64,000 nucleotides of DNA from Ipomoea triloba (lineage: Eukaryota > Streptophyta > Magnoliopsida > Solanales > Convolvulaceae): contig NC_044930.1 of assembly GCF_003576645.1 (NCBI RefSeq), positions 22,899,264-22,963,263 on the forward strand, read 5' to 3'. Below are positions 12,175-22,680 of this stretch, piece after piece. Made by a program: the position numbers and the translations under genes. Every line of letters begins with the position of its first letter. The stretch's first letter is position 1. The notes beneath the pieces were generated by a model, which saw only the letters and a program-made list of their open reading frames with translations, ran no database searches and was not told the origin of the DNA.

Positions 12175-12181
12175 GTACAAT

Positions 12182-12627
12182 GCTTGTGTGAGACCGTCTC
12201 ACGAATCCTTATTCGTGAAACGGGTCGGGTCGGGTCAAAGCACAATGCAAATGTCATACTTATATGTGCAAATCTCACACTTATATGCTCAAACATAACA
12301 CTAATCAAAAATACAATTTTTGTTATTTATAAGAGAAAAAGTAATACATTTTTCATAATAAGTAATGTTGACAAGTGTCTCTCACTTATAAAGGCAAATA
12401 TAATACTTTTGAGGAAAAATGTAACACTTTTAAATTGAAATGTAAAAGTATTGTATTTTCCCTTAAAAGTATTACATTTACCCTAATAAGTAACAAAACT
12501 TTTATTCCTGATTAGCTAGTATTACATTTGAGCATATAAGTATGACATTTGTGCATATAATTGTTACATTTGCACTTTGACCCGACCCGACCCGACCCGT
12601 CTCATGGTGAGACGGTCTCACACAAGT
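12182..12627. mobile_element. TIR element with GTGTGAGACCGTCTCAC ends
   Basis: Left end GCTTGTGTGAGACCGTCTCA and the complement of the right end ACTTGTGTGAGACCGTCTCA are inverted repeats. Both are followed inward by a GGGTCGGGTCGGGTC run. The interior is non-coding, with repeated phrases of the type TGTAATACTTTT and CATACTTATATGTGC. No clean target duplication, partly because of the adjoining A-run. Confidence 0.75.
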
Positions 12628-12965
12628 TTTTGCAAAAAAAAAAAAAAAACCTAAAAATTACTTAGAATTGTCATTCCAAATTATGTAATGTTTTAGACAA
12701 CATTTCATTCATATTTTCTATTCAATACATCGATATTGTTTATTTTATACTGGCCCCAGTAAAAGAATCTATATATATTAAGATTTTGAATGAGAGTAAA
12801 CATTGGAGTAGAGAATAAAAGTTGATATAATATTTTTCTAATTCATAGTACGGTTAATTAATTCACCTACACATATTTGTCAATCTATCGTCGTTTCTTC
12901 TCCATGTGTAAGGAAGTTAATTAAAAAATGGGTAAGCATTTTCTAAAGACTTCCTTTTTCTTGTC

Positions 12966-13075
12966 AAGCGGCATAATTGTGCCTCTCCCAAATGGAAGGT
13001 CACAGGTTCAAACTCCGGTTGAAAAATTATGTATGAACAGATATTATATTTGTAATATAGTCAATAATACTCAAA
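12966..13075 (+). mobile_element. SINE inside tandem array
   Basis: Begins about GCGGCATAATTGTGCCTC, has a B box GGTTCAAACTCCG, and ends ATACTCAAAAAAAT. It interrupts one array unit: the array sequence before it (AAGACTT...TTGTCAA) and after it (ATTGATTTTATCA) are adjacent-type segments in other units, with some array sequence lost. Confidence 0.6.
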
Positions 13076-13749
13076 AAAATATTGATTTTATCAGTTAATT
13101 AATAATGCTTTAATAATGAAAAAGAGATAACAGTATGAATGAAAATGATCTTTTTATCAACTTCATCTAGGTTGATGCATAATATTATGTAAAAGAGTTA
13201 ATGTAGACAAAATATGGATAAATATTTTCTCAAGACTTTGTTTCTTGGTCAAAATTTACAAGTTTAGGTAATATTCTCGTAATATCATATTATTTTATAT
13301 TGATTTTATCATTTAACTAATAACACTTTAATAATGTAAAAGGGATAAGAGTATGATAACGATCTTTTTATCAACTTCATCTAATGCATAATGCAGACAA
13401 AATATGGATACACATTTTCTCAATACTTTTGGTTTAATTTGGTCAAAATTTACATGTTTAGGTAATATTCTTGTAATGTTATACTATTTTATACTGATTT
13501 TATCATTTAATTAATAAGACTTTAATAATGTAAAAGAGATAACAGTATGATAACGATCTTTTTATCAACTTCATCTATGTTAATGCATAATAATGCAGAC
13601 AAAATACATATGGATACACATACATTTTCTCAAGACTTTTGGTTTTTGGTCGAAATTTACATGTTTAGGTAATATTCTCGTAATATTATATTATTTTATA
13701 TTGATTTTATCATTTAATTAATAAGACTTTTAACAATAAATAAATAAAT

Positions 13750-13951
13750 AACTAGCTTGGTTAGTGTGGTGATCATGCACTCTTATCCCTTAAGAGAGGT
13801 CAGGAGTTCAAAACCCTATACTCTTGTATAAAAAATTCAGTATGACCAACACTTTGCTTCTTAATTGGGCCGACTTGATGTGAATGTGTATAGTACGGAT
13901 TTAGAAGTGTATTTCATACTCAGGGCAACTCATGGTCTAACAATTTTTTTT
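13750..13951 (+). mobile_element. tRNA-derived SINE inside tandem array
   Basis: A box AGCTTGGTTAGTGTGGTGAT, then CCCTTAAGAGAGGTCAGGAG and TTCAAAACCC (B box). The body has TTAATTGGGCCGACTTGATG and ends near a T/A run. Same family as 10665-10864. TAACAAT occurs on both sides (near 13731 and 13939), a possible short target duplication. Orientation is opposite to the copy at 10.7 kb. Confidence 0.7.
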
Positions 13952-14050
13952 TAAAAAAAGAGATAAAAAGTATGATAGCAATCTTTATCAACTTCATCTA
14001 TGTTGATGTATAATGTAGCCAAAATATGGATAAGCATTCAAGTCTTTCGT

Positions 14051-14482
14051 TATATATGTGTATCATTTGTCCACACACATGATGCAACAAAAAAATACCA
14101 ATAACCATATCTTCCCTAATAACTAAATTCGTAAGTTGGCCCAATCTAACGTTCTTACCTATGCATAATTGTGGACTTTAGTGCTATTTTTCTATAGGAG
14201 TAATAATTTTGTTTTTTTGTTTTTTTTTTTTTAAATACGTGTACGATACAATAAAAATACAACGTGGTTATAATCGATTAGTGAATAATGCGAAACTAAT
14301 ACATTAAAATTCTATTAAATGGACTCACAATCTCTACTTTTTCATTTTTATATCAAGAGATGATAAGCTATTTCCATCTTATGAATTCCAATGAAAAGGT
14401 CAATATTAAAAGTTTTTGTAAACTGAAAGGAGTAAAAGTAGGGTGTAAAATTTGTGAATTTAAGTAGTTTTTTCCATAGATT
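14051..14482. other. AT-rich intergenic, no gene seen
   Basis: T-run near 14210-14232 and short frames only. Confidence 0.5.
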
Positions 14483-14495
14483 AAAAGAAACCAAG

Positions 14496-14538
14496 TGGTT
14501 ATGAACATATACTACATTATAAGCGAGTCAGTAGAACT

Positions 14539-14632
<94 letters not shown>
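14496..14632 (+). mobile_element. 5'-truncated SINE with tail of about 93 A
   Basis: Only about 44 bases of SINE body remain (TGGTTATGAACATATACTAC to GTCAGTAGAACTC). They match the 3' end of the SINE at 15972-16149. A nearly uninterrupted run of about 93 A follows (14540-14632). AAAAGAAACCAAG precedes the element (14483-14495) and is repeated right after the tail (ending 14641). A 13-base target duplication and a long pure tail indicate a very recent insertion. Confidence 0.85.
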
Positions 14633-14634
<2 letters not shown>

Positions 14635-14789
14635 AACCAAGAGGTTTTTTGGGTCAAGACTTTTGTTAGTAAACAAAGGTAAATGACGTTAATTAGAACA
14701 ATGAGATACATAGTTGAAAATGTTGTCCAACACAACTCTGACAGCTGATATGAGTTTATAGGAAAAGCCATCTTGAGGCTAAGTTCGCT

Positions 14790-15024
14790 AGTTTTCTATG
14801 GGGCACTAATGGCTTGCGCCGCCCTCGGGCAGATTAAAACTCAACACAGATGCAATGCTCTCATCCAACGCTGCTGCGGGCGGAGCTTGTCTTAGAGACT
14901 CCTCTGGTCGCATTCTTGCTGGTATCTAAAAATCTCTTTCATGTACGATTTTCAGGGCTTCCCTTTTCACCCGACTTATTTAATAAAATTAAAGTCTTGC
15001 TCTAAAAAAAAAAAAAAAAAAAAA
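14790..15024 (+). mobile_element. Internally deleted LINE end (RNase H start) with poly(A)
   Basis: From about 14820 the plus strand encodes PPSGRLKLNTDAMLSSNAAA then GGACLRDSSGRILAGI and a stop. This is the beginning of the RNase H domain of plant LINEs. About 60 bases later an A-run follows (15003-15024). The rest of the domain is missing, so the copy is deleted as well as 5'-truncated. Confidence 0.7.
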
Positions 15025-15216
15025 AAGAAAAGCGAAAGGGAATTTATTCCCATGCAGAAAATAGCAGCCATTTGGATTCGTATCAGATTTCATGATACAG
15101 ATCAGAATAGTGAATTGAAGCATTCAATTAACTTGGTCTACTTTAATTTTTGTGAAATACAGAATAATATTTCTTTATTATTTCACAAAAATTAAAATAG
15201 ACCATACAAAATATTA

Positions 15217-15476
15217 CTCTCCTGTCTCATTTTATGTGTCTGATTTGATTAATAAGGTTTGACTAAAATTATTTTTAATTTAATTTTTCACAATATTAAG
15301 TTTAGTATTAGTATATAAAATTTATATATTTAGAAATTACACAAAAAGTACTACTATTAAACACAAAAAATCAAATTTAAAAATAAGTAAAAATTAATAA
15401 AGAAAACAAACAAAGAAGAAAGATCTAGTTTGACTAATGAATAATAAGTACGACAAATAAAATGAGACATATGGAG
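15217..15476. mobile_element. Stowaway-like MITE
   Basis: Ends CTCTCCTGTCTCATTTTATG and (complement) CTCCATATGTCTCATTTTAT are inverted repeats bordered by TA on each side (15215-15216 and 15477-15478). The size, TA target and TCTCATTTTATGTGTC subterminal match the Tc1/mariner-derived Stowaway class of plants. Non-coding. Confidence 0.8.
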
Positions 15477-15478
15477 TA

Positions 15479-15955
15479 CTTGAGTAACGAAGAAAATCCA
15501 CTATGACTATTCAATAGTATGTACTAAGTAAACATTTTTCTTGTTTAATAACTAACCAACCACAAAGAAAAATAAATTATACTAAAGACCAAATTAAATG
15601 CAACATATTTGACTAAGGACACATTCACACATTTATATATATAAAAATCAGAGACATATATAGAAAGTACACCCTTTCGTGGGTGCATATAGCCTAACAA
15701 TGACATAATAATCCAATTTATTGATCACATCTTTTCAAAATGGCTAACTCGATGATGGATGATTTGACCTATTAGGGCTAAGCTACTTTCTTATCTTTGG
15801 GTACAAGGATCCTTATATCTATATGAATGGTTTGGTATCTTAGCTTTAATTCTCGTGTCAATTGAGGTCGATTTAAATCTCATTTTTATATATTTTATAA
15901 GTGCGAGTACGTATTATTTTTGATTTTTTAAATTAAACAAGTTTCTTTTTAAATT
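15479..15955. other. AT-rich intergenic, no gene seen
   Basis: No frame, repeat boundary or RNA-gene signature recognised. Confidence 0.5.
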
Positions 15956-15971
15956 AAACATGTTTATTTGG

Positions 15972-16149
15972 TTGCCAAAGACCTTGTGGTCTAGTGGCAT
16001 CCGGTGTCCCGATTAATACTCTCACATGGATGAGGGAGTGGGTTCAAGTCTCAGTGGAGGCAACGTGACTCTTTGTGCTTGTCATTAGGTTGAGAAAGTA
16101 GCTACGAACAAGTACTACATTCTAATAGAGTCAGTAGTATTCAAAAAAA
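15972..16149 (+). mobile_element. tRNA-derived SINE, full length
   Basis: Contains an A box (GTGGTCTAGTGGCATCCGG), a B box (GGGTTCAAGTCTCAG) and a family body with GACTCTTTGTGCTTGTC and GAGAAAGTAGCTACGAAC. It ends in an A tail at about 16142-16152. Flanks AAACATGTTTATTTGG at 15956-15971 and 16150-16165 are identical 16-base target duplications. Transcription would use the internal RNA polymerase III boxes. Best-preserved member of a family also at 9398, 14496, 16441 and 35450. Confidence 0.92.
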
Positions 16150-16440
16150 AAACATGTTTATTTGGCGAGAACTTATTATTGGACTATTTGTGGTTGTAAA
16201 GTGTATAAATAAATATTAGTCTAGCTCATTATTTCAATTATAAAATGTTGTCTAGTGATACTGACGATCTCACCTGGCCTAGATGATGAATAAAGAATAT
16301 AAAGTAAAATATTTCCTTGAATACGTAGTAGTTTTCTTGTTTGAAAGGTCTGTCAAACCAAATCTTTGAAATCAAAACCTTAACCAAATCTTTGAAATCA
16401 AAACCTTCATATCAGTTTTAGGTGCTAAAATATTTTTTAT

Positions 16441-16604
16441 TATTATTTTTTTTAGTACTATCCACTCTGTTACAATTCACTATCTGTTAATAACTACTTT
16501 CTCGACTTACTGAAGCACAAAGAGTCAATATCCCATTCACTAAAGCTCAAACTCACCCCCATTCACATAGGAGTGCAACCGGATGCTACTAGACCATAAG
16601 GTCT
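16441..16604 (-). mobile_element. SINE, minus strand
   Basis: The minus strand begins AAGACCTTATGGTCTAGTAG, continues GACTCTTTGTGCTTCAGTAA and GAGAAAGTAGTTATTAAC, and ends in an A run (plus-strand T-run near 16446). Same family as 15972-16149 but with more substitutions. It abuts (TTA)n on both sides, so its duplication cannot be read. Confidence 0.75.
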
Positions 16605-16622
16605 TGTCTATTGTTATTATTA

Positions 16623-16657
<35 letters not shown>

Positions 16658-17580
16658 ATTATTATTATCATTATCATCATCATTATTATCATCATTATTA
16701 TCAGTAGGAGAGCCCTGGGGCGCAAATCATACAAAAAGGCAGTTTGAACAGATGCCAGCAAAGACTCAAAGACAAATAGCCATGGCATAGAGCAACCAAG
16801 ACCCAACAAAGATAAAGCATCTATGACAATATTGAAGGGGACCAAGAGGCAACCGAGTCACAAACCCGAGCCACAATTTGATGCATAGACCGTAGAACCA
16901 AAGATGAGGCATATTGAATGAATTTGACCAGAAGAGAGGACTCCACTTCAATGAATGCGAGCCGATTAGCCTATAAATCACACCAACACAAAGCAAACTA
17001 CAGCCCAGAAGAAGCTACCAACGGGAAAGCAATAGCTGCGACCAACGAGCCTACAGAATCACGAAGGCAAGAACCCCAGTCGCACCATACAATGAAAAAG
17101 AAGCATCATAGTTAAGTTTAAGCCTCCCCGAGGGTGGATTAAGCCAATTAATCCAATACACACTCCGTCGAACCAGAGGAGCTGAATTAGCAACCAAACC
17201 CTCAATGATTAAAAAATCATCTGCAACACTACCACGACAGAATTCCCGCCTAATGGCGTTGATCACCCATTCTAGACTATAGAAACTTGGGACAAGCCCA
17301 AAGACAATGCTCTAAACTAGTAGAAGAATTCCAACAAAATGGACACATCGAAGGCAAGTTAAGACCAAATTGACGCAAACAAGCTGAGAAAGGCAAAAAT
17401 CGGCAAAGAAGCTTCCACATGAAAATAGAAACCTTGATCGGAACGCTAGCCGAGCCATATACTCTAAGAAGCAAGCATATGTCCCCTAATAGGACAAATC
17501 ATATCATAAGTCGATGTTAGGGAGAACTCACCAAATGTAGTAGGCATCCAAACAATATCTCTGAAATTTCAAGCAAATGG
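16605..17580 (-). mobile_element. 5'-truncated LINE (zinc-binding RVT and RNase H region)
   Basis: Minus strand from about 17470 encodes a reverse-transcriptase zinc-binding segment: KVSIFMWKLLCRFLPFSACL, then CPFCWNSSTSLEHCLWACPKF, with the C-x2-C ... H-x4-C arrangement. From about 17266 to 17051 comes the RNase H start (PPSGRLKLNYDASFSLYGAT). Further RNase H-like codons run to about 16766 in shifted frames. The 3' end runs into a (TTA/TCA)n block at 16613-16702, possibly the simple-repeat tail. Several stops and shifts; inactive. Confidence 0.7.
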
Positions 17581-17629
17581 CTACTACAAACAATTCAAAG
17601 CCCCTCCATCCAAGCCCGTTTTGACAGCT

Positions 17630-18850
17630 CTACTTGTGGTGGTGGTGGTGCATGATGTGTATGTGTGCATTTCAACGTGAACGTGTGCACAATATAATTT
17701 TACAGCATACACAATGAAATGTATAAGTGTGGCATGTGTGAACTATAGTACATATGCATGTACATCTGTGTGTGGTGTGATTTGCATCTAATGATGTGTT
17801 TGTGAACTAGTTAGGTTTATGAATCAACTGTGGTTTTTTTTTATCTTTGTTTTCCTTATGGCTGGAGGTGGTGGTGCATGATATGTATGCGTGCATTTCA
17901 ATGTGAGCATATGCACATTGCAATATTAGAGTGTGCACGGTGCAATGTATAAGTGTGGCATGTATGCACTATAATACATATGCGTGTCCATTTATTTTTG
18001 GTGTGGTTGCATTTAATGGTGTGTTTATGTAGTTAGATATGTGAATCAATTGAGGTTTCTTATCCATGTTTCCTTGCTAAAGGTGGTGGTGCATGATGCG
18101 TATGTGTATATTAATGTGAATGTTCATAATGTAATATTAGAGGGTGCACAACACAGAATTACAATTATATGAGACAACACATTCTCGTGAGACAGATATG
18201 CGACAACGTGAGTGCACACAGTTTACTACGCGGATGCACACAGCCTAAAGTGTGTGCACTTAGCCTACATGAGTGCACACAGTTTAGGGTGTGTGCATTC
18301 ATGAAGTAGACTATGTGCACTCATGTTGTCGCACTGTCTCACGGGAAGGTGTTGTCTCATATGAAGTCAACCGGCACAACACAATATATAAGTATGCATA
18401 GTGCAATATAGAAATTTTCACATTATCCCGGTGGCATTCTACAGTGAACATGATTTTGTGCATGAATGCACACAGTCGCCCAGAGCATAAAACAACACCG
18501 CTTCCTGCTATCCTCTAATCATGTGTTTATCTCACTTATTTAAAGCACCTATAGTCAGATATGTGAATCAATTGAGGTTTCTTATCCATGTTTCCTTGCT
18601 AAAGGTGGTGGTACATGATGTGTATGTGTATATTAATGTCAATGTTCATAATGTAATATTAGAGGGTGCACAACACAATATATAAGTATGCATAGTGCAA
18701 TATAGAAATTTTCACATGATCCCGGTGGCATTCTACAGTGAACATGATTTTGTGCATGAATGCACACAGTCGCCCAGAGCATAAAACAACACCGCCTCCT
18801 GCTATCCTCTAATCATGTGTTTATCTCACTTATTTAAAGCACCGGATAGT
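17630..18850. repeat. Tandemly duplicated satellite-like block
   Basis: Units of about 215-235 bases start GGTGGTGGTGCATGATGTGT and recur near 17635, 17866, 18082 and 18604. On top of this, a larger segment (roughly 18030-18546) is repeated as 18555-18843. Both copies carry CATTATCCCGGTGGCATTCT (CATGATCC in the second) and CAGTCGCCCAGAGCATAAAA. The duplication gives an empty-site control for the insertion at 18156-18373. Non-coding. Confidence 0.85.
18156..18373. mobile_element. Small MULE-type MITE with 10-base target duplication
   Basis: Flanked by GCACAACACA at 18146-18155 and 18374-18383. The paralogous copy near 18668 reads GCACAACACA once and continues ATATATAAG, so it is the unoccupied site. 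Termini GAATTACAATTATATGAGAC and (complement) CGGTTGACTTCATATGAGAC are inverted. The interior carries palindromic GTGCACACAG motifs. Non-coding; the 9-11 base duplication indicates the Mutator superfamily. Confidence 0.92.
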
Positions 18851-18944
18851 TAACAAAATTATAAGATTTTCTTATCTTTAATAATAATAACAATACTACT
18901 GCGACTGGTGAAAGTCAAAATTTTGCAAAAATTTGCTTTGTTCC

Positions 18945-19005
18945 CACGAATCGAACCACTGTCCTTTGACTGAACCGACCATCTTAGCCAACCAAATCCA
19001 CCACA
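18945..19005 (-). other. tRNA-like promoter relic
   Basis: The minus strand has TTTGGTTGGCTAAGATGG (A-box-like) and GTGGTTCGATTCGTGG (B-box-like), about 30 bases apart. No cloverleaf with acceptor pairing could be made by eye, so this is probably a SINE head, not a tRNA gene. Confidence 0.35.
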
Positions 19006-19151
19006 TTCATCTTTTTCCCGAGAAATACTTGTAATCACTATTTAAACGTATATGGTAGGTGCCTCGTAGGATTTTTTTCTCTCGCCTATTTCGCGAGTCT
19101 GTCTAGGGTTTGCTTTTCCTAGGGTTCGAATGTTCTTTGCTTCTGACGACA

Positions 19152-20140
19152 ATGGAATCTTCCGACATAGCTTCCATGTGTGCGAATCTTACGCTTGCTG
19201 ATTTTGAGGATGAAGCCATTAACATCCAGTTACCAAACGTTACTATAGAGGAGGGAGTTGATGACGTAGGTTTCTATACTGTGGGTCGTCTGGTGACTGC
19301 TAGGAACGTGAAGTTTCCTTTCTTTCAGGACACGATGGCGTCTGCATGGCAACCAGCGTTTGGGGTAACCATGCGTCAACTAAACTCGAAGCGGTATCTG
19401 ATCCATTTCTACCATGAAGGCGATCTTAACCGAGTTCTTAATGATGGGCCCTGGATGTATGAGCAATACTTGTTGGTACGGTGATGCGTAGGCTTCTACC
19501 AAGTGAAGATTCGAAGATTGTACCTCTGAATGAAGCGGAGTTCTGGATCCAAATCCATAATCTCCCTGTTGGATTTAGATCTGAGATTGTGATTAAGGCT
19601 ATAGGATCCTTTTTGGGATCTTGGATAAAATCAGATGACAAGAATTTTGATGGCTCCATGCGAACGTATTATCGTGTTCGAGTGCTGATCGATGTTGCTA
19701 AGCCTTTTAAGAAGCAGATGAAGTTGAAGAGGGATAACAGGGAATGATCTATTGTGGATTTCCTATTTGAGAGGCTACCAACTTTTTGTTTTCTGTGCGG
19801 ACTAATCGGCCATGGTAACCGAGTTTGTATCAAGGCGTTGCAAGGTTCTGATCCTTCCACTGAGAAACCTTTTGGCCGATATCTGAGAGCAGGATCACGA
19901 AGAGTTGTACCCACTGCTGGCCAACGTTGGGTGGCACTAGAATCCAACATTGCACGTCGTACCTGGATGTCTCCCAGTGCGGAAGCTATGAATGCTAACA
20001 AGGATGTCCACAGTGGAAATGTTATGCCCATGCATGCAACTGACACTAGTAAATGGAAAGAAATTCATGTGGTTCTAGCGTTAGTGGGTCATAACACTAA
20101 TGAGGTTCCTTTATCTGAGTTATTAGTTGTGGCTGACTAG
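19152..20140 (+). pseudogene. LINE ORF1 (DUF4283 / CCHC), broken
   Basis: The start at 19152 (MESSDIASMCANLTLADFED) precedes a domain of the DUF4283 type. Typical motifs are FHEGDL-like FYHEGDLNRVLNDGPWMYEQ, then AEFWIQIHNLPVGF near 19535. A zinc knuckle CFLCGLIGHGNRVC (C-x2-C-x4-H-x4-C) lies near 19789-19830. Two lesions are visible: a frame change around 19483-19490, and an in-frame TGA at 19745 that separates the domain from the knuckle. Intact relatives use this protein to bind element RNA. Here it cannot be made whole. Confidence 0.85.
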
Positions 20141-20270
20141 AAAAGGAGCTCAGGAGCCTGGAGACTGCGCTGGAGGGAAACAATATGAATGTTTCTTATA
20201 TGGATTTTGAATCAACCATGTCAAAAAACGGGAATGTGGCGGGCTATGTGCAGCAAGCCCGCCAAGAGAT

Positions 20271-22650
20271 ATGAGTATCCTTAAGTGGAATTGTCGGGTG
20301 CTTGGCAACCCAACGGCAATTCGAGTATTAGCTGATCTAATCCACGCAAAGAGGTCAAAAATGGTATTTTTGATGGAAACTTTTATGGTAACTCAAAGAA
20401 TGAAACCAATTCGTGTGTAGTTGGGGTTCAAGAACATGTTTGTAGTTGATGCGTTTAGTCATCGAGGGATGTTAGTTGTGCTTTAGCATGAATCTGTTAA
20501 GGTGGAGGTTACTGGTTACTCTAGCAACCATATTGATAGTATTGTGAGTCTGGATGTTGGGAGTCTGAGATGGAGATTTACTGGCTATTACGGGTACCCA
20601 GAGAGATCACATAGAAGGGAATCATGGCAAATGCATGGGGGACTACAATGCCTTGGGTATGCATGGGGGACTACAATGATCTGTTGTGTCAATCGGAAAA
20701 AAAGAGGTAACAACTTACACCCTAATTGGCTCTTGAATGGTTTTTCAGAAACAATATCGGATTGTGGTCTTCAAGACTTCCCGTTCAGTGGTAACCAATT
20801 CACATGGGAGAGGTCCCGAGGGTCTCCAGACATGGTTGAGGAGAAACTTGACTGAATACTGACGATTGACTCGTGGAGGACCATGTTCGAAGGTAATTTG
20901 CCCGTACAGTGATCATCTCCCCCTTGTACTCACACCGGTTGTAGTTATACATAATATGCGGCGCCGCCGATTTTGTTTTGACAATATGTGGCTCAGAGAA
21001 GATAGGTGCAGAGAGATTATTACTCAATCTTGGAGCTGAACGATGGGGTTAGATGTCCTCGACCGTGTAGAGGTCTGTGGCCAAGATATCTGGAGATGGT
21101 GTAAGAGCTATAATAAAGAATATCAAAAAAAGATTGAATGTTGCAAGTTACGATTGGATCAACTTCGCATGAGACGTGATCCCTTGGGCCTTCGTGAGTA
21201 TTCTGAGACATAAAAGGAATATCTAACCTTGCTTAATTAGCAGCATGCGTACTGGAAACAAAGAGCAAAGGAACACTAGTATAAGGGTGGAGATTTAAAC
21301 ACTAAATACTTTCACAATGCAGTAAAATCAAGAAGGGTTATAAACAAGATAACGCACCTGCGCTCGTGATGATGGTACTGTGGTTGACTCTCCAGAGGAT
21401 ATGGGCGAGGTAATCACTAACTATTTTGGAAATCTTTTTACTACTTCACATTGTGAGATGACTGAGGTTTTGGACTGGATCACCCCCCGAATACAACCTT
21501 AGGATAATAGCAGTTTCCTTTGAGCCGTAAGTGTTGAAGAAGTGTGCCGTGCGGTGTTTCAGATGCACCCAGATAAATCTCCGGGTCCTGACGATTTATG
21601 GCCGAGATTTTATCAACATTTTTGGGATATAATTGGGCACGATGTGACAGTGTTTGTCAGAAGCTTCATTGAAACTGCTAAGTTACCATCGAAAGCTAAT
21701 GATACACTTATAGTCTTGATCCCGAAGAAACCGAATTCAGACACAATGTAGGACCTCCGTCTGATCGCCTTATGTAATGTGCTTTACAAAATAGCGGCGA
21801 AAGTTTGTGCTAATTGGTTAAAAACGGTGTTGGATGGTCTGATCTCGCAAGCTCAGAGTGCGTTTATTCCGGGTCGATTGATCACGAATAACATCATGTT
21901 GGCATATGAATCCCACCATTGCTTGAAACGTATGACTCAAGAAAAAGAGGGAGTTGTTACTTTGAAGTGGCAGTTTTAAAAGGTGTCATGGTAAAAATGG
22001 GGTTTGATTTGAAGTGGATTGATATAATGCTTGAAACCGTGAGCTCGATTAAGTACCATGTTCTGCACGAGCAACGTCAACTTGGTCCAATGCTTCGTGG
22101 TACATTGCATGGGATAAATGTTGTTAGAGAGGCGCCACCAATATCACATTTACTATTTGCAGACGATTGCTTCCTTTTATTTCTAGACAAATGAAACTGA
22201 AAGTGAGAGGATGAAGTGGGTTCTAGATGTTTATTCAAACGCGTCAGGCCAACAAATTAATTTTGACAAGTCCATGGTTTGTTTCAGCACTAATGTCCAA
22301 ACGCATATTCGTGAGAATATTGTCACGTTACTAGGGGTGCGGGAAAGTGATACTACAGGGAAGCATTTGGGACTCCTGTCTTTGATTGGAAGGAAAAAAA
22401 AAAAGGAAATCCTTGGGTTTTTAAAGGGAAAGCTTTTGAGTAAGGTTCGAAGTTGGAATTCAAGGTTTCTATCATAGGCAGGTAGGAAGTCTTATTAAAG
22501 AATGTTGTGCAAGCTTTACCCTCTTATGCTATGATGGTTTTTTGCTGCCTTTAGGACTGTGTTATGAGATTGAGATTATGATGAACGAGTATTGGTGGAC
22601 GGGTACTATTGATAACGGAAGAGGGGTGCGGTGGAGGACCACGACTATTG
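20271..22650 (+). pseudogene. LINE ORF2 (endonuclease and reverse transcriptase), broken
   Basis: Begins MSILKWNCRVLGNPTAIRVL, the standard start of the apurinic-type endonuclease of plant LINEs, with a downstream MET corresponding to the usual ET of the active site. A stop (TAG) follows near 20418 and others later. The reverse transcriptase is recognisable from 21542 (PDKSPGPDDLWPRFYQHFWD), through LIPKKPNSD and [18 protein letters not shown], to the catalytic LLFADDCFL near 22150. About 40 codons appear deleted near 21975. After 22477 the frame is lost. Stops and shifts throughout. Confidence 0.85.
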
Positions 22651-22680
22651 AGTAAACAACAATAACAATAATTTGTTATT

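Larger units (their letters stand above)
12910..14050. repeat. Tandem array, units of about 200 bases
   Basis: The phrase TTTTTATCAACTTCATCT recurs near 13151, 13363, 13558 and 13977. It is followed each time by GCATAAT, GACAAAATATGGATA and TTTTCTCAAGACTTT. Two copies are interrupted by SINEs (12966-13075 and 13750-13951), so the array predates them. Non-coding. Confidence 0.8.
19040..22660 (+). mobile_element. L1-like LINE, decayed, 3' end missing
   Basis: A non-LTR retrotransposon with the usual plant order: short leader, ORF1 (DUF4283-like domain plus CCHC knuckle), then ORF2 (endonuclease, reverse transcriptase). The right end stops near 22660, just before the MULE at 22681. No RNase H part and no poly(A) follows, so the 3' end is lost. 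No target duplication found. Multiple stops and frameshifts make it immobile. Confidence 0.85.

Noticed and set aside
11749..12308. Long lysine- or phenylalanine-rich frames
   Set aside because: They are produced by poly(A)/poly(T) and undetermined bases.
12182..12627. CRISPR-like or satellite appearance of repeated phrases
   Set aside because: Phrases are irregularly spaced, not identical, and lie between clear inverted ends. It is a plant TIR element.
14495..14771. Poly-lysine and poly-phenylalanine frames
   Set aside because: They are the A tail of a SINE read in either direction.
15972..16040. tRNA gene on the plus strand
   Set aside because: A and B boxes are present, but acceptor and anticodon stems do not pair, and the unit has a SINE body, A tail and target duplication.
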